This document shows positions 6,414 through 14,304 of a stretch of 15,651 nucleotides of DNA, in pieces; within the stretch, counting starts at the first letter, position 1, and each line of letters opens with the position of its first letter. Source of the DNA: Ramlibacter sp. (GTDB lineage: Bacteria > Pseudomonadota > Gammaproteobacteria > Burkholderiales > Burkholderiaceae_C). A program made the translations under genes and the position numbers. Under the pieces are notes generated by a model. It was not told where the DNA came from. It saw nothing but the letters and a program-made list of their open reading frames with translations, and did not search any database. The DNA lies in NCBI GenBank assembly GCA_025351615.1, contig JANXVP010000042.1, positions 1-15,651 on the forward strand, given 5' to 3'.

Positions 6414-8627
6414 TCAACGCCGGCTCTTGCGGCTCTTCTTGGCGGCAGCTTTTTTCACTGCTGTCTTCAACGCCTGGATCGGCAAGCGCGCCGCACGGTC
6501 GGTGACAGGCGCCGTCTTCCTGGCGGCGCGCTTGGTCGATGCCTTGGCCGGCACGCCGGCGCCACCCGTCACCGGCAGGCCTTTGTCCTTGAGCGCGCGA
6601 TTGACCAGTTCCTCGCCGTCCCGCACCAGCCTGAAGTCGATCTTGCGACCGTCCAGATCGACCCGGCTGACCTGCACCCTCACCCGCGTGCCGATGGCAT
6701 AGCGGATCCCCGTTCGCTCACCACGCAACTCCTGGCGCGCTTCGTCGAACTTGAAGTACTCGCCCCCCAGTTCAGTGATGTGAACCAGCCCTTCGACATA
6801 CATCGCGTCGAGCGTGACGAAGATTCCGAAGGTGGTGGCCGCCGTGACGACGCCGCCATATTCCTCGCCGAGGTGCTCGCGCATGTACTTGCACTTGAGC
6901 CATGCCTCGACGTCACGGCTGGCCTCGTCCGCACGTCGTTCGTTCGCGCTGCAATGCAGGCCCGCAGCTTCCCAGGCCTGGACTTCGCGGGTGGGCGGCA
7001 GCACCGGTTTTTTCAGCTTCTGGTTCGGTGCCTTGACCCGTGCCGCGAGCCGTCGCGCCAGCTTCTCATGCGCCTCCCCGGGCGTGGGCAGCGTCGGCAA
7101 CTGGTAGCGTTCGCCCGCCAGGATGGCCTTGATCACGCGATGCACCAGCAGGTCGGGATAGCGCCGGATCGGACTGGTGAAATGGGTGTAGGCGTCGTAG
7201 GCCAGGCCGAAGTGGCCGCTGTTGATCGGCGTGTAGATCGCCTGCGACATCGAGCGCAGCAGCATGCTGTGGATCTGCAGCGCGTCGGGCCGCTCCTTGG
7301 TGGCTTCGGCGACGCGCTGGAATTCGCCTGGCGCGGGGTCTTCGCTGACCGTCTGGCCGACACCGATGGCCTTGAGATAATTGCGCAGCAACTCCACCTT
7401 CTCGGGCGTGGGACCTTCGTGCACGCGGTACAGGCCTGGATGCTTGCTCTCCTGGATGAAGTCGGCGCTGCAGACGTTGGCCGCGAGCATCGATTCCTCG
7501 ATCAGGCGGTGCGCCTCGTTGCGGGTGCGCGGCACGATCTGCTCGATCCGGCCGCTGTCGTCGCAGATGATCTGGGTCTCGGTGGTCTCGAAGTCCACCG
7601 CGCCACGGGCCTGGCGCGCCTTGAGCAGCGCGCGATAGACATCGGACAGGTTTTCCAGGTCGGCGACGCGCTCCTTGCGGCGGATGGCTTCCGGTCCGCG
7701 GGTGTTGGCGAGAATCGCGGCGACCTCGGTATAGGTGAAGCGCGCGTGGCTCCACATCACGGCCGGATAGAACTGGTAGGCAAAGATCTCGCCGCCGGTG
7801 TTGATCAGCATGTCGCAGACCATGCACAGCCGCTCCACCTCGGGATTGAGCGAACACAGGCCGTTCGAGAGTTTCTCGGGCAGCATCGGGATCACCCGGC
7901 GCGGGAAGTAAACGCTGGTCGCGCGCTCGTAGGCATCGACGTCGATCGCGCTGCCGGTCTCGACATAGTTGCTCACGTCCGCGATCGCGACCAGCAGGCG
8001 CCAGCCCTTGCCGCGTCCGACTTTCGCCGGCTCGCAGTACACGGCGTCGTCGAAGTCGCGGGCGTCTTCGCCGTCGATGGTCACCAGCGCAACGTCGGTG
8101 AGGTCGACGCGATTCCTCTTGTCCTGGGGCCGCACCTTGTCCGGCAAGGTGCGTGCCAGCGCGATGCAGGCGTCCGAGAACTCATGCGGCACGCCGTACT
8201 TGCGCACCGCGATCTCGATTTCCATGCCCGGATCGTCGATCTCGCCCAGCACTTCCTTCACCCGCCCGACCGGCTGGCCATAGAGGCTCGGAGGCTCCGT
8301 CAGTTCGACGACGACGACCTGTCCGGCTTTGGCCAGGCCGGTTGCGCTCTTGGGGATCAGCACGTCCTGCCCGTAGCGCTTGTCCTCGGGTGCAACCAGC
8401 CAGACGCCGCTCTCGTGCAGCAGGCGGCCGATGATCGGCTGCGGCGGCCGTTCGACGATCTCGACCACGCGTCCTTCGGCCCGGCCCTTGCGGTCGTGCC
8501 GCACGATGCGCGCCTTGACGCGATCCTTGTGCAGCACCGCGCGCATTTCATTGGGTGGCAGGTAGATATCTCCCTCACCGTCGTCGCGGACCACGTAGCC
8601 ATGGCCATCGCGATGGCCATTGATCAC
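6414..8627 (-). CDS. rnr: Exoribonuclease R, RNB family (start unresolved, no HTH domain)
   Basis: RNase R degrades structured RNA 3' to 5' and acts in RNA quality control and cold or stationary adaptation. From the GTG at 8627 the product is 737 residues. Two cold-shock domains (VINGHRDGHGYVVRDDGEGD; IIGRLLHESGVWLVAPEDKR) precede the RNB domain with catalytic DGEDARDFDDA (D185, D191, D193, D194). An S1 domain lies at about 588-668, then a Lys/Arg/Ala-rich tail (680-737) ends KKSRKSRR. The E. coli enzyme has about 80 more N-terminal residues forming a helix-turn-helix; here that space is occupied by tRNA-Leu. The reading frame is open back through the tRNA, but no ATG, GTG or TTG occurs in frame between the tRNA (8703) and this GTG, which lies inside the first beta strand. 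A non-standard start such as ATC 8678, 6 nt after AAAGGA, is possible. The SDR gene follows 24 bp downstream. Confidence 0.88.
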   Translation of the reverse strand: MINGHRDGHGYVVRDDGEGDIYLPPNEMRAVLHKDRVKARIVRHDRKGRAEGRVVEIVERPPQPIIGRLLHESGVWLVAPEDKRYGQDVLIPKSATGLAKAGQVVVVELTEPPSLYGQPVGRVKEVLGEIDDPGMEIEIAVRKYGVPHEFSDACIALARTLPDKVRPQDKRNRVDLTDVALVTIDGEDARDFDDAVYCEPAKVGRGKGWRLLVAIADVSNYVETGSAIDVDAYERATSVYFPRRVIPMLPEKLSNGLCSLNPEVERLCMVCDMLINTGGEIFAYQFYPAVMWSHARFTYTEVAAILANTRGPEAIRRKERVADLENLSDVYRALLKARQARGAVDFETTETQIICDDSGRIEQIVPRTRNEAHRLIEESMLAANVCSADFIQESKHPGLYRVHEGPTPEKVELLRNYLKAIGVGQTVSEDPAPGEFQRVAEATKERPDALQIHSMLLRSMSQAIYTPINSGHFGLAYDAYTHFTSPIRRYPDLLVHRVIKAILAGERYQLPTLPTPGEAHEKLARRLAARVKAPNQKLKKPVLPPTREVQAWEAAGLHCSANERRADEASRDVEAWLKCKYMREHLGEEYGGVVTAATTFGIFVTLDAMYVEGLVHITELGGEYFKFDEARQELRGERTGIRYAIGTRVRVQVSRVDLDGRKIDFRLVRDGEELVNRALKDKGLPVTGGAGVPAKASTKRAARKTAPVTDRAARLPIQALKTAVKKAAAKKSRKSRR

Positions 8628-8674
8628 GCCTTCGATTTCATCCAGCAGTCCGGTGCTGATGTGTCCAATATTTT

Positions 8675-8685
8675 TGATATAGAAT
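8675..8685 (+). promoter_or_regulatory. Candidate tRNA-Leu promoter -10 region
   Basis: TGATATAGAAT upstream of tRNA-Leu reads either as an extended -10 (TGa-TATAGA) or as TAGAAT (8680-8685). A start near 8690 would give a leader of about 14 nt, similar to that predicted for tRNA-Val. A partial -35 (CTGATG, 8656-8661) lies 18 bp upstream of TAGAAT. This is the only AT-rich patch in the area and also overlaps the 5' end of rnr on the other strand. Confidence 0.35.
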
Positions 8686-8703
8686 CCTTTTCTTTCCTGA
8701 GAT

Positions 8704-8788
<85 letters not shown>

Positions 8789-8793
8789 ATCAT

Positions 8794-8816
8794 AAAGCCG
8801 GCCTTGCCGGCTTTTT
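8794..8816 (+). terminator. Rho-independent terminator of tRNA-Leu
   Basis: AAAGCCGGC (8794-8802) pairs perfectly with GCCGGCTTT (8806-8814) across a CTT loop, 9 bp in all, with five Ts in 8812-8816. On the minus strand the run is only TTT, so termination of leftward rimO transcripts here would be weaker. Confidence 0.9.
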
Positions 8817-8856
8817 CGTTTCTGAAATCCTCTGCGTCGGCTACCTGCTCGCGCAT

Positions 8857-10263
8857 TCAAATTGGGACGGCAACGAGGTCGTGGCCGTCGGTATCGACGA
8901 CGCGCGCCCGCGTGAATTCGCCGACCTTGAGCTGCTTGCTGATCTTGTTCGGCGGCAGCAGTTTCACGACGCCATCGATCTCCGGTGCATCCGCGTAGGA
9001 GCGCCCGGTTCCACCCCTGCGGCCGAGCGCAGGCGCTGAATCGACCAGCACCTGCATGGTCGCGCCGATGCGCTGGCGCAGCTTGTGCGCGGAAACTTCC
9101 TCGGCGACGGCCATGAAACGGGCCTGTCGCTCTTCGCGCACCTCTTTGGGCAACATGCCGGGGATGTCGTTGGCCGCAGCCCCTTGCACCGGGCTGTACG
9201 CGAAGCAGCCGGCACGGTCGATCTGCGCTTCACGCACGAAGTCGAGCAGGTGCTGGAACTCGTCTTCGGTTTCCCCCGGGAAGCCGGCGATGAAGGTGCT
9301 GCGCACCACCAGTTGCGGACAGACCTCGCGCCAGCGCTGGATCCGCTCCAGGTTTTTCTCTCCGCTGGCGGGCCGCTTCATGCGCTGCAGCACATCGGGA
9401 TGGCTGTGCTGCAGCGGCACGTCCAGATAAGGCAGGACCTTGCCGGTCGCCATCAGCGGAATCACCTCATCCACAGATGGGTACGGATAAACGTAGTGCA
9501 AGCGCACCCAGGCGCCGAAGGGCTCGGCGATGGCGCCCAGCGCCTGCACCAGTTCCAGCATGCGGGTGCGAATCGGCTTGCCCTCGTCGAAGCCGGTGCG
9601 GTACTTGACGTCGACCCCGTAGGCCGAGGTGTCCTGACTGACCACCAGCAGTTCCTTCACACCACCTTCGAACAGCGCCCGCGCTTCCTTCAGCACATCG
9701 CCGATGGGCCGCGACACCAGATCGCCGCGCATCGACGGAATGATGCAGAAGGTGCAGCGGTGGTTGCAGCCTTCGCTGATCTTGAGGTACGCGTAATGGC
9801 GCGGCGTGAGCTTGATGCCCGCCACGCCAAACGAATTCCTCTGCGGATCGGGCAGCAGGTCGATGAAGGGATCGTGCGGCTTGGGCAGGTTGGCGTGCAC
9901 CGCGTCCATCACCTCCTGAGTCGCATGCGGGCCGGTGACAGCGAGCACGGACGGATGCATCTGCCGCACCAGGTTGCCGCCACCCTCGCCCGCCTTGGCG
10001 CCGAGGCAGCCCGTGACGATCACGCGGCCGTTTTCCGCCAATGCCTCGCCGATGGTGTCCAGGCTTTCCTTGACGGCATCGTCGATGAAGCCGCAGGTGT
10101 TGACGATGACGAGGTCGGCGCCTTCGAAGGTCTTGGAGGTTTGGTAACCCTCCGCGCTCAGCTGCGTGAGGATCAGTTCGGAATCGGTCAGCGCCTTCGG
10201 GCATCCGAGGCTGACGAACCCGACTGTGGGAATTCTGGTTTCTGGGGACAGGACTTCGCTCAT
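8857..10263 (-). CDS. rimO: Ribosomal protein S12 (Asp89) methylthiotransferase
   Basis: RimO is a 468-residue radical-SAM enzyme that adds a methylthio group to an aspartate of ribosomal protein S12. The N-terminal UPF0004 domain has three cluster cysteines: C21 (SLGCPK), C57 (VNTCGF) and C86 (TGCLGAK). The radical-SAM cluster is CNHRCTFC (C166, C170, C173). A TRAM domain forms the C-terminus, ending [15 protein letters not shown] and [10 protein letters not shown] are typical RimO signatures that separate it from MiaB. I start at ATG 10263 ([10 protein letters not shown]); a TTG 21 nt upstream is in frame but would run through a -10-like element. It lies downstream of phaR in the same direction with a REP-like palindrome between. 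It probably has its own promoter. Confidence 0.96.
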   Translation of the reverse strand: MSEVLSPETRIPTVGFVSLGCPKALTDSELILTQLSAEGYQTSKTFEGADLVIVNTCGFIDDAVKESLDTIGEALAENGRVIVTGCLGAKAGEGGGNLVRQMHPSVLAVTGPHATQEVMDAVHANLPKPHDPFIDLLPDPQRNSFGVAGIKLTPRHYAYLKISEGCNHRCTFCIIPSMRGDLVSRPIGDVLKEARALFEGGVKELLVVSQDTSAYGVDVKYRTGFDEGKPIRTRMLELVQALGAIAEPFGAWVRLHYVYPYPSVDEVIPLMATGKVLPYLDVPLQHSHPDVLQRMKRPASGEKNLERIQRWREVCPQLVVRSTFIAGFPGETEDEFQHLLDFVREAQIDRAGCFAYSPVQGAAANDIPGMLPKEVREERQARFMAVAEEVSAHKLRQRIGATMQVLVDSAPALGRRGGTGRSYADAPEIDGVVKLLPPNKISKQLKVGEFTRARVVDTDGHDLVAVPI

Positions 10264-10269
10264 CGCCCT

Positions 10270-10278
10270 ATTGTCCCA
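10270..10278 (-). promoter_or_regulatory. Candidate leaderless promoter of rimO (extended -10)
   Basis: On the minus strand TGG then GACAAT (10275-10270) forms an extended -10-like element. It ends 6 nt before the ATG (10263), placing the predicted start site on the A of the start codon. A short AGGG between hexamer and ATG is too close to act as a normal ribosome site. The geometry is the same as upstream of nnr. Confidence 0.35.
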
Positions 10279-10310
10279 GAGCAAGCCCCTGGGTTCCCCA
10301 TCAAAGCCTG

Positions 10311-10335
10311 CCCCGGACCTGATCCGGGGTCCGGG
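10311..10335. repeat. REP-like GC-rich palindrome between phaR and rimO
   Basis: CCCCGGA (10311-10317) and TCCGGGG (10323-10329) form a 7-bp stem with loop CCTGA. An alternative stem, CCCGGACC (10312-10319) with GGTCCGGG (10328-10335), is mutually exclusive with it. The sequence resembles the short dispersed intergenic palindromes common in high-GC proteobacteria. No T-run follows on the minus strand, so it is a poor intrinsic terminator. Copy number cannot be judged from this window. Confidence 0.6.
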
Positions 10336-10350
10336 ATGCCCTTTCGGTCG

Positions 10351-10863
10351 CTAGCGCTTGAGGCCGAAGGCGCCCAGCATCTGCTCCTGCATCTTGTCGA
10401 ACATGGTCTTGGACTGCTCGACGTAGTTGCCCATCATCCCCTGCATCAGCGGGTTCTGCAGGCTGCTGAACTGGGCCCACATCTCGGGCGACATGGTCTT
10501 GGACTGCTCGGCCAGCTTGGCCTGGATGTCGGTGAAGGCCTGCACATTCTTCTCCAGGTAGGAGCCCATGAAGCCCTGCGCCGAGTGCCCGTAGAAACGG
10601 ATGATGTTGGCCAGTGCGCCCCCGCTGAACATCGGGGCGCCGCCGGCTTCTTCTTCCAGGATGATCTGCAGCAGGATGCTTCGCGTCAGGTCTTCGTTGC
10701 TCTTGGCGTCGCGCACCACGAACAGTTCGCTGTCCATCACCAGCTGTTTGACTTCGGTCAGGGTGATGTAGGTGGAGGTGTCGGTGTCGTAGAGCCGCCG
10801 GTTCGGGTACTTCTTGATGACGCGCTGCGCGGGCTTGGCCGCGCCGGCTTTCTTGCTTTGCAC
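10351..10863 (-). CDS. phaR: Polyhydroxyalkanoate synthesis repressor PhaR
   Basis: PhaR is a 170-residue DNA- and PHB-binding regulator. It represses phasin genes and often itself, and is titrated away when PHB granules form. The N-terminal PHB/PHA accumulation-regulator DNA-binding domain is clear: VIKKYPNRRLYDTDTSTYIT with LTEVKQLVMD. The C-terminal half has the amphipathic, Met- and Gln-rich repeats expected for granule binding (SKTMSPEMWAQF; SKTMFDKMQEQML). Length is close to the usual 180-200. The start is the GTG at 10863 (MQSKKAGAAK), set by AGGAG 8 nt upstream. A longer reading to 11043 would pass through tRNA-Val and is rejected. A TGC-rich stretch upstream may be its own operator. 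bdhA lies about 3.5 kb away. Confidence 0.95.
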   Translation of the reverse strand: MQSKKAGAAKPAQRVIKKYPNRRLYDTDTSTYITLTEVKQLVMDSELFVVRDAKSNEDLTRSILLQIILEEEAGGAPMFSGGALANIIRFYGHSAQGFMGSYLEKNVQAFTDIQAKLAEQSKTMSPEMWAQFSSLQNPLMQGMMGNYVEQSKTMFDKMQEQMLGAFGLKR

Positions 10864-10903
10864 TGAAGGCACTCCTGATCGCCGCGTGGCGCATGGCCCG
10901 CCG

Positions 10904-10931
10904 CGTATGTATTGCACTGCAGCACATTCTA
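10904..10931 (-). promoter_or_regulatory. Candidate phaR promoter with TGC-rich operator
   Basis: On the minus strand TAGAAT (10931-10926) is a -10-like hexamer, though no good -35 is seen. It is followed at the predicted start site by TGTGCTGCAGTGCAATACA, with several TGC/GCA half-sites around CTGCAG. Known: characterised PhaR proteins bind TGC-rich elements and repress their own gene. Assigning this stretch as the operator is inference. Confidence 0.35.
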
Positions 10932-11003
10932 GGGAGCATGGATCGCGCGGGCGGCCAAGGTTTACCCTACGGTCGCGCTGGGCGGAAGCAGGATCAGGAA
11001 TCT

Positions 11004-11080
11004 TGGTAGGCGCGATTGGACTCGAACCAACGACCCCCACCATGTCAAGGTGGTGCTCTAACCAGCTGAGCTACGCGCCT
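11004..11080 (-). tRNA. tRNA-Val (anticodon GAC)
   Basis: The minus strand gives a 77-nt tRNA with acceptor arms AGGCGCG and CGCGCCT, then A and an encoded CCA. The D arm is GCTCAGCTGGTTAGAGC. The anticodon arm is CCACC-TTGACAT-GGTGG with anticodon GAC, and the T arm carries GGTTCGAGTCC. It decodes GUC and GUU valine codons. It lies between relA and phaR on the same strand, with its own promoter just upstream and no clear intrinsic terminator after the CCA. Confidence 0.97.
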
Positions 11081-11092
11081 AAGAGTTTGTCC

Positions 11093-11123
11093 GAGCCCTC
11101 GATCATAGCAGAGGCGAGGGCTC
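11093..11123 (-). promoter_or_regulatory. tRNA-Val promoter, -10 inside a perfect 9-bp inverted repeat
   Basis: The extended -10, TGC-TATGAT (11107-11102), has a predicted start near 11095, about 15 nt before the tRNA. GAGCCCTCG (11093-11101) and CGAGGGCTC (11115-11123) form a perfect 9-bp inverted repeat with a 13-base loop holding the -10. The segment after the hexamer (CGAGGG) is a GC-rich discriminator, the class of stable-RNA promoter that ppGpp inhibits in E. coli. The same hairpin could form in relA read-through RNA, but no T-run follows it. Confidence 0.55.
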
Positions 11124-11134
11124 TCAGCGCGCCG

Positions 11135-13339
11135 TTAACGCCGCCGAGCGGAACGTACGCCCTGCACGTCCGCAACGATGGCGAGCACCTTGTTCAGACG
11201 GGCCGAATCCGCCACTTCGACCGTGAACGTCATCCACGCCGTGCCCTTGACGGACTGGGTCTGCACGCCGATCACGTTCATCTTTTCCTTCGCGAACACT
11301 TCCGAGATGTCGCGCAGCAGGCCCTGCCGGTCGGCCGCCTCGACCGCCACATCGACGGGGTAGACCGCAGCGTCGTCGCTGCGGACCTTGCCCCATTCGA
11401 CCTCGATCACGCGCTCGGCATTGCGGGCAGCGAGCTCGCGGAAATTGCTGCAGTCGGCGCGGTGCACACTCACCCCCTTGCCCCGGGTAACGAAGCCGCC
11501 GATGGCATCGGGAGGCGCCGGCTTGCAGCAACGCGCCAGCTGCGTCATCAACGAGTCGATGCCGACCACCAGCACGCCGCCCTTGGGCGTTTTCCCGTTG
11601 TTGCGCGCCTTCTTCAGCAGCGGGAAGTCGTCCGGCGCCAGCGGCGCTTCCGGCGGACGCAGCAGAGTTTCGATGGTGCGCAGCGAAAACTCGTCCTTCC
11701 CGACCACGGCGAACAGGTCCTCCGCCGATTTGAAGCCCAGCCGCGATGCCAGATCCTCCAGCTTCACCGCTGTTTTGCCCTCGCGCTGCAGCAGCTTCTC
11801 CACCAGTTCCCGGCCGCGCGCGATCGTCTCGTGTTTGACCTGCTCGTTGAACCACGCGCGCACCTTGGCCCGGGCGCGGTGGCTGGCCAGAAAGCCCAGG
11901 TCGGCATTGAGCCAATCGCGCGACGGCCCGCCTTCCTTGACGGCGGTGACCTCCACCGTCTGGCCGTTTTGCAAGGGCGTGTTCAACGGCACCTGGACCC
12001 CATCGACGCGGGCGCCGCGGCAGCGGTGGCCAAGGCTGGTATGCAGGGTGTAGGCGAAATCCACGGGCGTCGCGCCCTGCGGCAGTTCGACGATCGCCGC
12101 GTCCGGGGTCAGCACGTAGATGCGGTCATCGAACAGTCCCGCGCCCGAGCCGGCCAGGTCGCGTTCCCAGGCGAGCAACTGGCGCAGCACTGCGATCTTT
12201 GCGTCGTAGGCGCCGCCCGCGGTCACGCCGCCATAGCCCTTGCTGCCCGCCTCCTTGTAGGCCCAGTGCGCCGCCACGCCGTGTTCGGCATGGTCGTGCA
12301 TGGCCTGGGTGCGGATCTGGATCTCGATCGGCCGCCCGGCGTCGTCGCGAACCACGGTGTGCAGCGACTGGTAGCCGTTGGGCTTGGGCCGCGCGATGTA
12401 GTCGTCGAACTCGGAGCCGATGGCCTCGAACTGGTCATGCACCCACGACAGCGCGGCGTAACAGTCGCTGACGGCGGGCACGATGACGCGAAGCGCGCGG
12501 ACGTCGAACACCTGTTCGAAGTCCAGCGACTTGCCGCGCATCTTCTTGACGATGCTGTAGATATGCTTGGGGCGGCCGTGCACCTGGGCCTGGATGCCCT
12601 GCGCGTGCAACTCGGTCTCCAGCCGCGAGCGCAGGCCTTCGACATAGCCCTCACGCTCGGTCCGTTTCTGGTCGAGGTAGCGAGCGACCTGCTTGTAGGT
12701 GTCGGGTTCCAGGAAGCGGAAGGCAAGGTCCTCCATTTCCCACTTCACCTGCCAGATGCCCAGGCGGCTCGCGAGCGGTGCGAACACGTTCAGCGCCTCA
12801 CGCGCGACCGAAGGTGGAGCGGCGGTCTTGTGCGCGGCGTGGAAGCGCAGCGTCTGCAGCCGGGATGCCAGGCGCAGCATCACCACCCGCAGGTCGCGCG
12901 AGAAAGCCAGCAGCATCTTGCGCACGTTCTCGGTCTGCAGCTTCGGGTCGTCGAGCGGCCGGCCGGCTTCCCCGGCCTCGCGGGTCTGTTGCTGCACCTT
13001 GACCAGCTTGGTGGTCTCGATGGCGAGCGCCGCATAGTTGTCGCCGAACGCCTTGGCGATCACTTCCTGCGGCTTGTTCAGGTGGCTGCTGGCATAGACC
13101 AGATAGCTGGCCGCCTGCATCGCCTCCGAGCCGCCCATCGCCTTCAGGATCCGCGCCACCGCGTCGGCGTGGGCCAGCGTGTTTTCGCCGGTATCCAGTG
13201 TTTCGCCTGCGATGAATGGCTGCGCGAACGCCCGCGCCCGCGTCAACGCATCGGCCGTTGGCGGAAGCCTTTCTTCAGCCGCCGCGATCAGCTCGGGGAC
13301 TTGCCCGTGCTCGGGAAACTCCGTCGCCAGGCTTTTCAT
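11135..13339 (-). CDS. relA: (p)ppGpp synthetase, monofunctional RelA
   Basis: RelA is a 734-residue ribosome-associated enzyme that transfers pyrophosphate from ATP to GTP or GDP during amino-acid starvation. The N-terminal pseudo-hydrolase domain keeps the fold (LAHADAVARIL) but lacks the His-Asp metal pair: YLVYASSHLNKP (79-90) stands where SpoT has LLHDxxED. The synthetase core includes GRPKHIYSI (255-263) and EFDDYIARPKPNGYQSLHT (310-328). The EFDD form (EXDD) is the RelA type, not the RXKD of bifunctional Rel/SpoT. A TGS domain (from about LFDDRIYVLTPD), a zinc-finger-like region with ARCCKP and a C-terminal ACT domain (RQGLLRDISEVFAKEKMNVI) follow. Length is normal. The start ATG has only a weak ribosome site. 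It lies 33 bp after the alpha/beta-hydrolase, suggesting cotranscription, with tRNA-Val just downstream. Confidence 0.95.
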   Translation of the reverse strand: MKSLATEFPEHGQVPELIAAAEERLPPTADALTRARAFAQPFIAGETLDTGENTLAHADAVARILKAMGGSEAMQAASYLVYASSHLNKPQEVIAKAFGDNYAALAIETTKLVKVQQQTREAGEAGRPLDDPKLQTENVRKMLLAFSRDLRVVMLRLASRLQTLRFHAAHKTAAPPSVAREALNVFAPLASRLGIWQVKWEMEDLAFRFLEPDTYKQVARYLDQKRTEREGYVEGLRSRLETELHAQGIQAQVHGRPKHIYSIVKKMRGKSLDFEQVFDVRALRVIVPAVSDCYAALSWVHDQFEAIGSEFDDYIARPKPNGYQSLHTVVRDDAGRPIEIQIRTQAMHDHAEHGVAAHWAYKEAGSKGYGGVTAGGAYDAKIAVLRQLLAWERDLAGSGAGLFDDRIYVLTPDAAIVELPQGATPVDFAYTLHTSLGHRCRGARVDGVQVPLNTPLQNGQTVEVTAVKEGGPSRDWLNADLGFLASHRARAKVRAWFNEQVKHETIARGRELVEKLLQREGKTAVKLEDLASRLGFKSAEDLFAVVGKDEFSLRTIETLLRPPEAPLAPDDFPLLKKARNNGKTPKGGVLVVGIDSLMTQLARCCKPAPPDAIGGFVTRGKGVSVHRADCSNFRELAARNAERVIEVEWGKVRSDDAAVYPVDVAVEAADRQGLLRDISEVFAKEKMNVIGVQTQSVKGTAWMTFTVEVADSARLNKVLAIVADVQGVRSARRR

Positions 13340-13372
13340 CGGGTGTCGGTTCCAGTCGGGTGAGTCAAGGCG

Positions 13373-14293
13373 TCAAGGGTCTGGGCCGCAAGTCTCCAGG
13401 AGAAACGACGCGACGACGTCCACCTGGTCCGCGTTCACCAACGTGGGAGCGTGCCCGACGCCCTCGAATTCCACCAGCCTGGCCCTCGGTCCGCGCTGCG
13501 TCATGGCCTGCGCGGTCGCGCGTGACAGCAGGTCAGACTGCGCGCCCCGCGTCAGCAGCGTGCGCGCCGTCACGTTGTCATAAAGCTGCCAGAGCGCGGC
13601 CTCGCCTTGTGCGGCGGACGCTTCGGTCAGCGTCCGGAATGGCACTGCGATCGCCGGGTCGTAGTGCAGCGCATAGCCGCCTTCCGCCAGCGGCCGGACC
13701 ATGGCCTGCGACAGCGCCAGCCATTGCTCAGGGGTGTGCGGACCGAAGCTGGTCGAGATGGCCCACATCGCGTCGGCTGCCTTCTGGACCGAGCCGAAGT
13801 GGCCGGCCTGGCCCAGATAGGTGCCGATGCGCGCCAGCGCCTGCCACTGGATCGCCGGCCCCACGTCGTTGAGCACCAGTCGCCGGACGGGCACTGGCAA
13901 AGGCAGTTGCGGCGTGCCGCAGATGGCCAGCCCGATCAGCCCGCCCATGCTGGTGCCGACCCAATCGAGGGTGGTGACCGGCGCGTTCCGGTGCAGCTGC
14001 GCGAGCAGGGCCAGCATGTCGGCGGCATAGGTCGGGATCTGATAGCCCATCGGGTCCTTGAGCCAGTCGCTGCGGCCCCGGCCAACGACATCCGGACAGA
14101 CGACACGCAGCGCACCGCCAGCCCGCGCCACCAGCGCCTGGGCCAGGACGTCGAAGTCGCGGCCCTGCCTGGACAGGCCGTGGACGCAGACCACGGCGTG
14201 CGGTGCAGCCGCGTCGCCCCACGCCCGGAACGCCATGCGATGGGCGCCATTGGGTTCGGGGCAAGTGATGGAGTTGAGCGTGGACTCGGGCAT
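13373..14293 (-). CDS. Alpha/beta-fold hydrolase
   Basis: This 306-residue protein is a predicted cytoplasmic esterase or related hydrolase; the substrate is not identifiable. The oxyanion-hole motif VCVHG (34-39) is followed by GRGRSDW, the nucleophile elbow GTSMGG (S115), an acidic residue candidate D254 (GAQSDLLS) and the catalytic histidine H281 (VGHAPTL). The lid region (about 145-210) is typical of AB-hydrolase-1 members. I start at MPESTLNSIT (14293); an ATG at 14311 would add MRRPDF. Neither has a clear ribosome site. It is divergent from bdhA with under 80 bp between starts and precedes relA by 33 bp. A role in cleaving hydroxybutyrate esters is tempting from context but is only a guess. 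Confidence 0.85.
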   Translation of the reverse strand: MPESTLNSITCPEPNGAHRMAFRAWGDAAAPHAVVCVHGLSRQGRDFDVLAQALVARAGGALRVVCPDVVGRGRSDWLKDPMGYQIPTYAADMLALLAQLHRNAPVTTLDWVGTSMGGLIGLAICGTPQLPLPVPVRRLVLNDVGPAIQWQALARIGTYLGQAGHFGSVQKAADAMWAISTSFGPHTPEQWLALSQAMVRPLAEGGYALHYDPAIAVPFRTLTEASAAQGEAALWQLYDNVTARTLLTRGAQSDLLSRATAQAMTQRGPRARLVEFEGVGHAPTLVNADQVDVVASFLLETCGPDP

Positions 14294-14304
14294 AAAATCA
14301 GGAC

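Noticed and set aside
10264..10284. rimO start at TTG 10284
   Set aside because: It adds MLWDNRA, a translation of a likely -10 element. The conserved N-terminus begins at ATG 10263.
9085..10866. 593-codon open frame on the plus strand, antisense to rimO and phaR
   Set aside because: A shadow of two well-supported genes, with no domain signature.
10864..11043. phaR extended upstream to 11043
   Set aside because: The extension would overlap tRNA-Val and has no similarity to PhaR. The GTG at 10863 has a proper ribosome site.
10814..13363. 849-codon open frame on the plus strand, antisense to relA
   Set aside because: It runs through tRNA-Val and the relA promoter region and encodes Arg/Leu/His-rich sequence without motifs. 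RelA on the other strand is complete.
13340..13372. Terminator or promoter between the hydrolase and relA
   Set aside because: The 33-bp gap has no stable hairpin with a T-run and no convincing -10, so cotranscription is the simpler reading.
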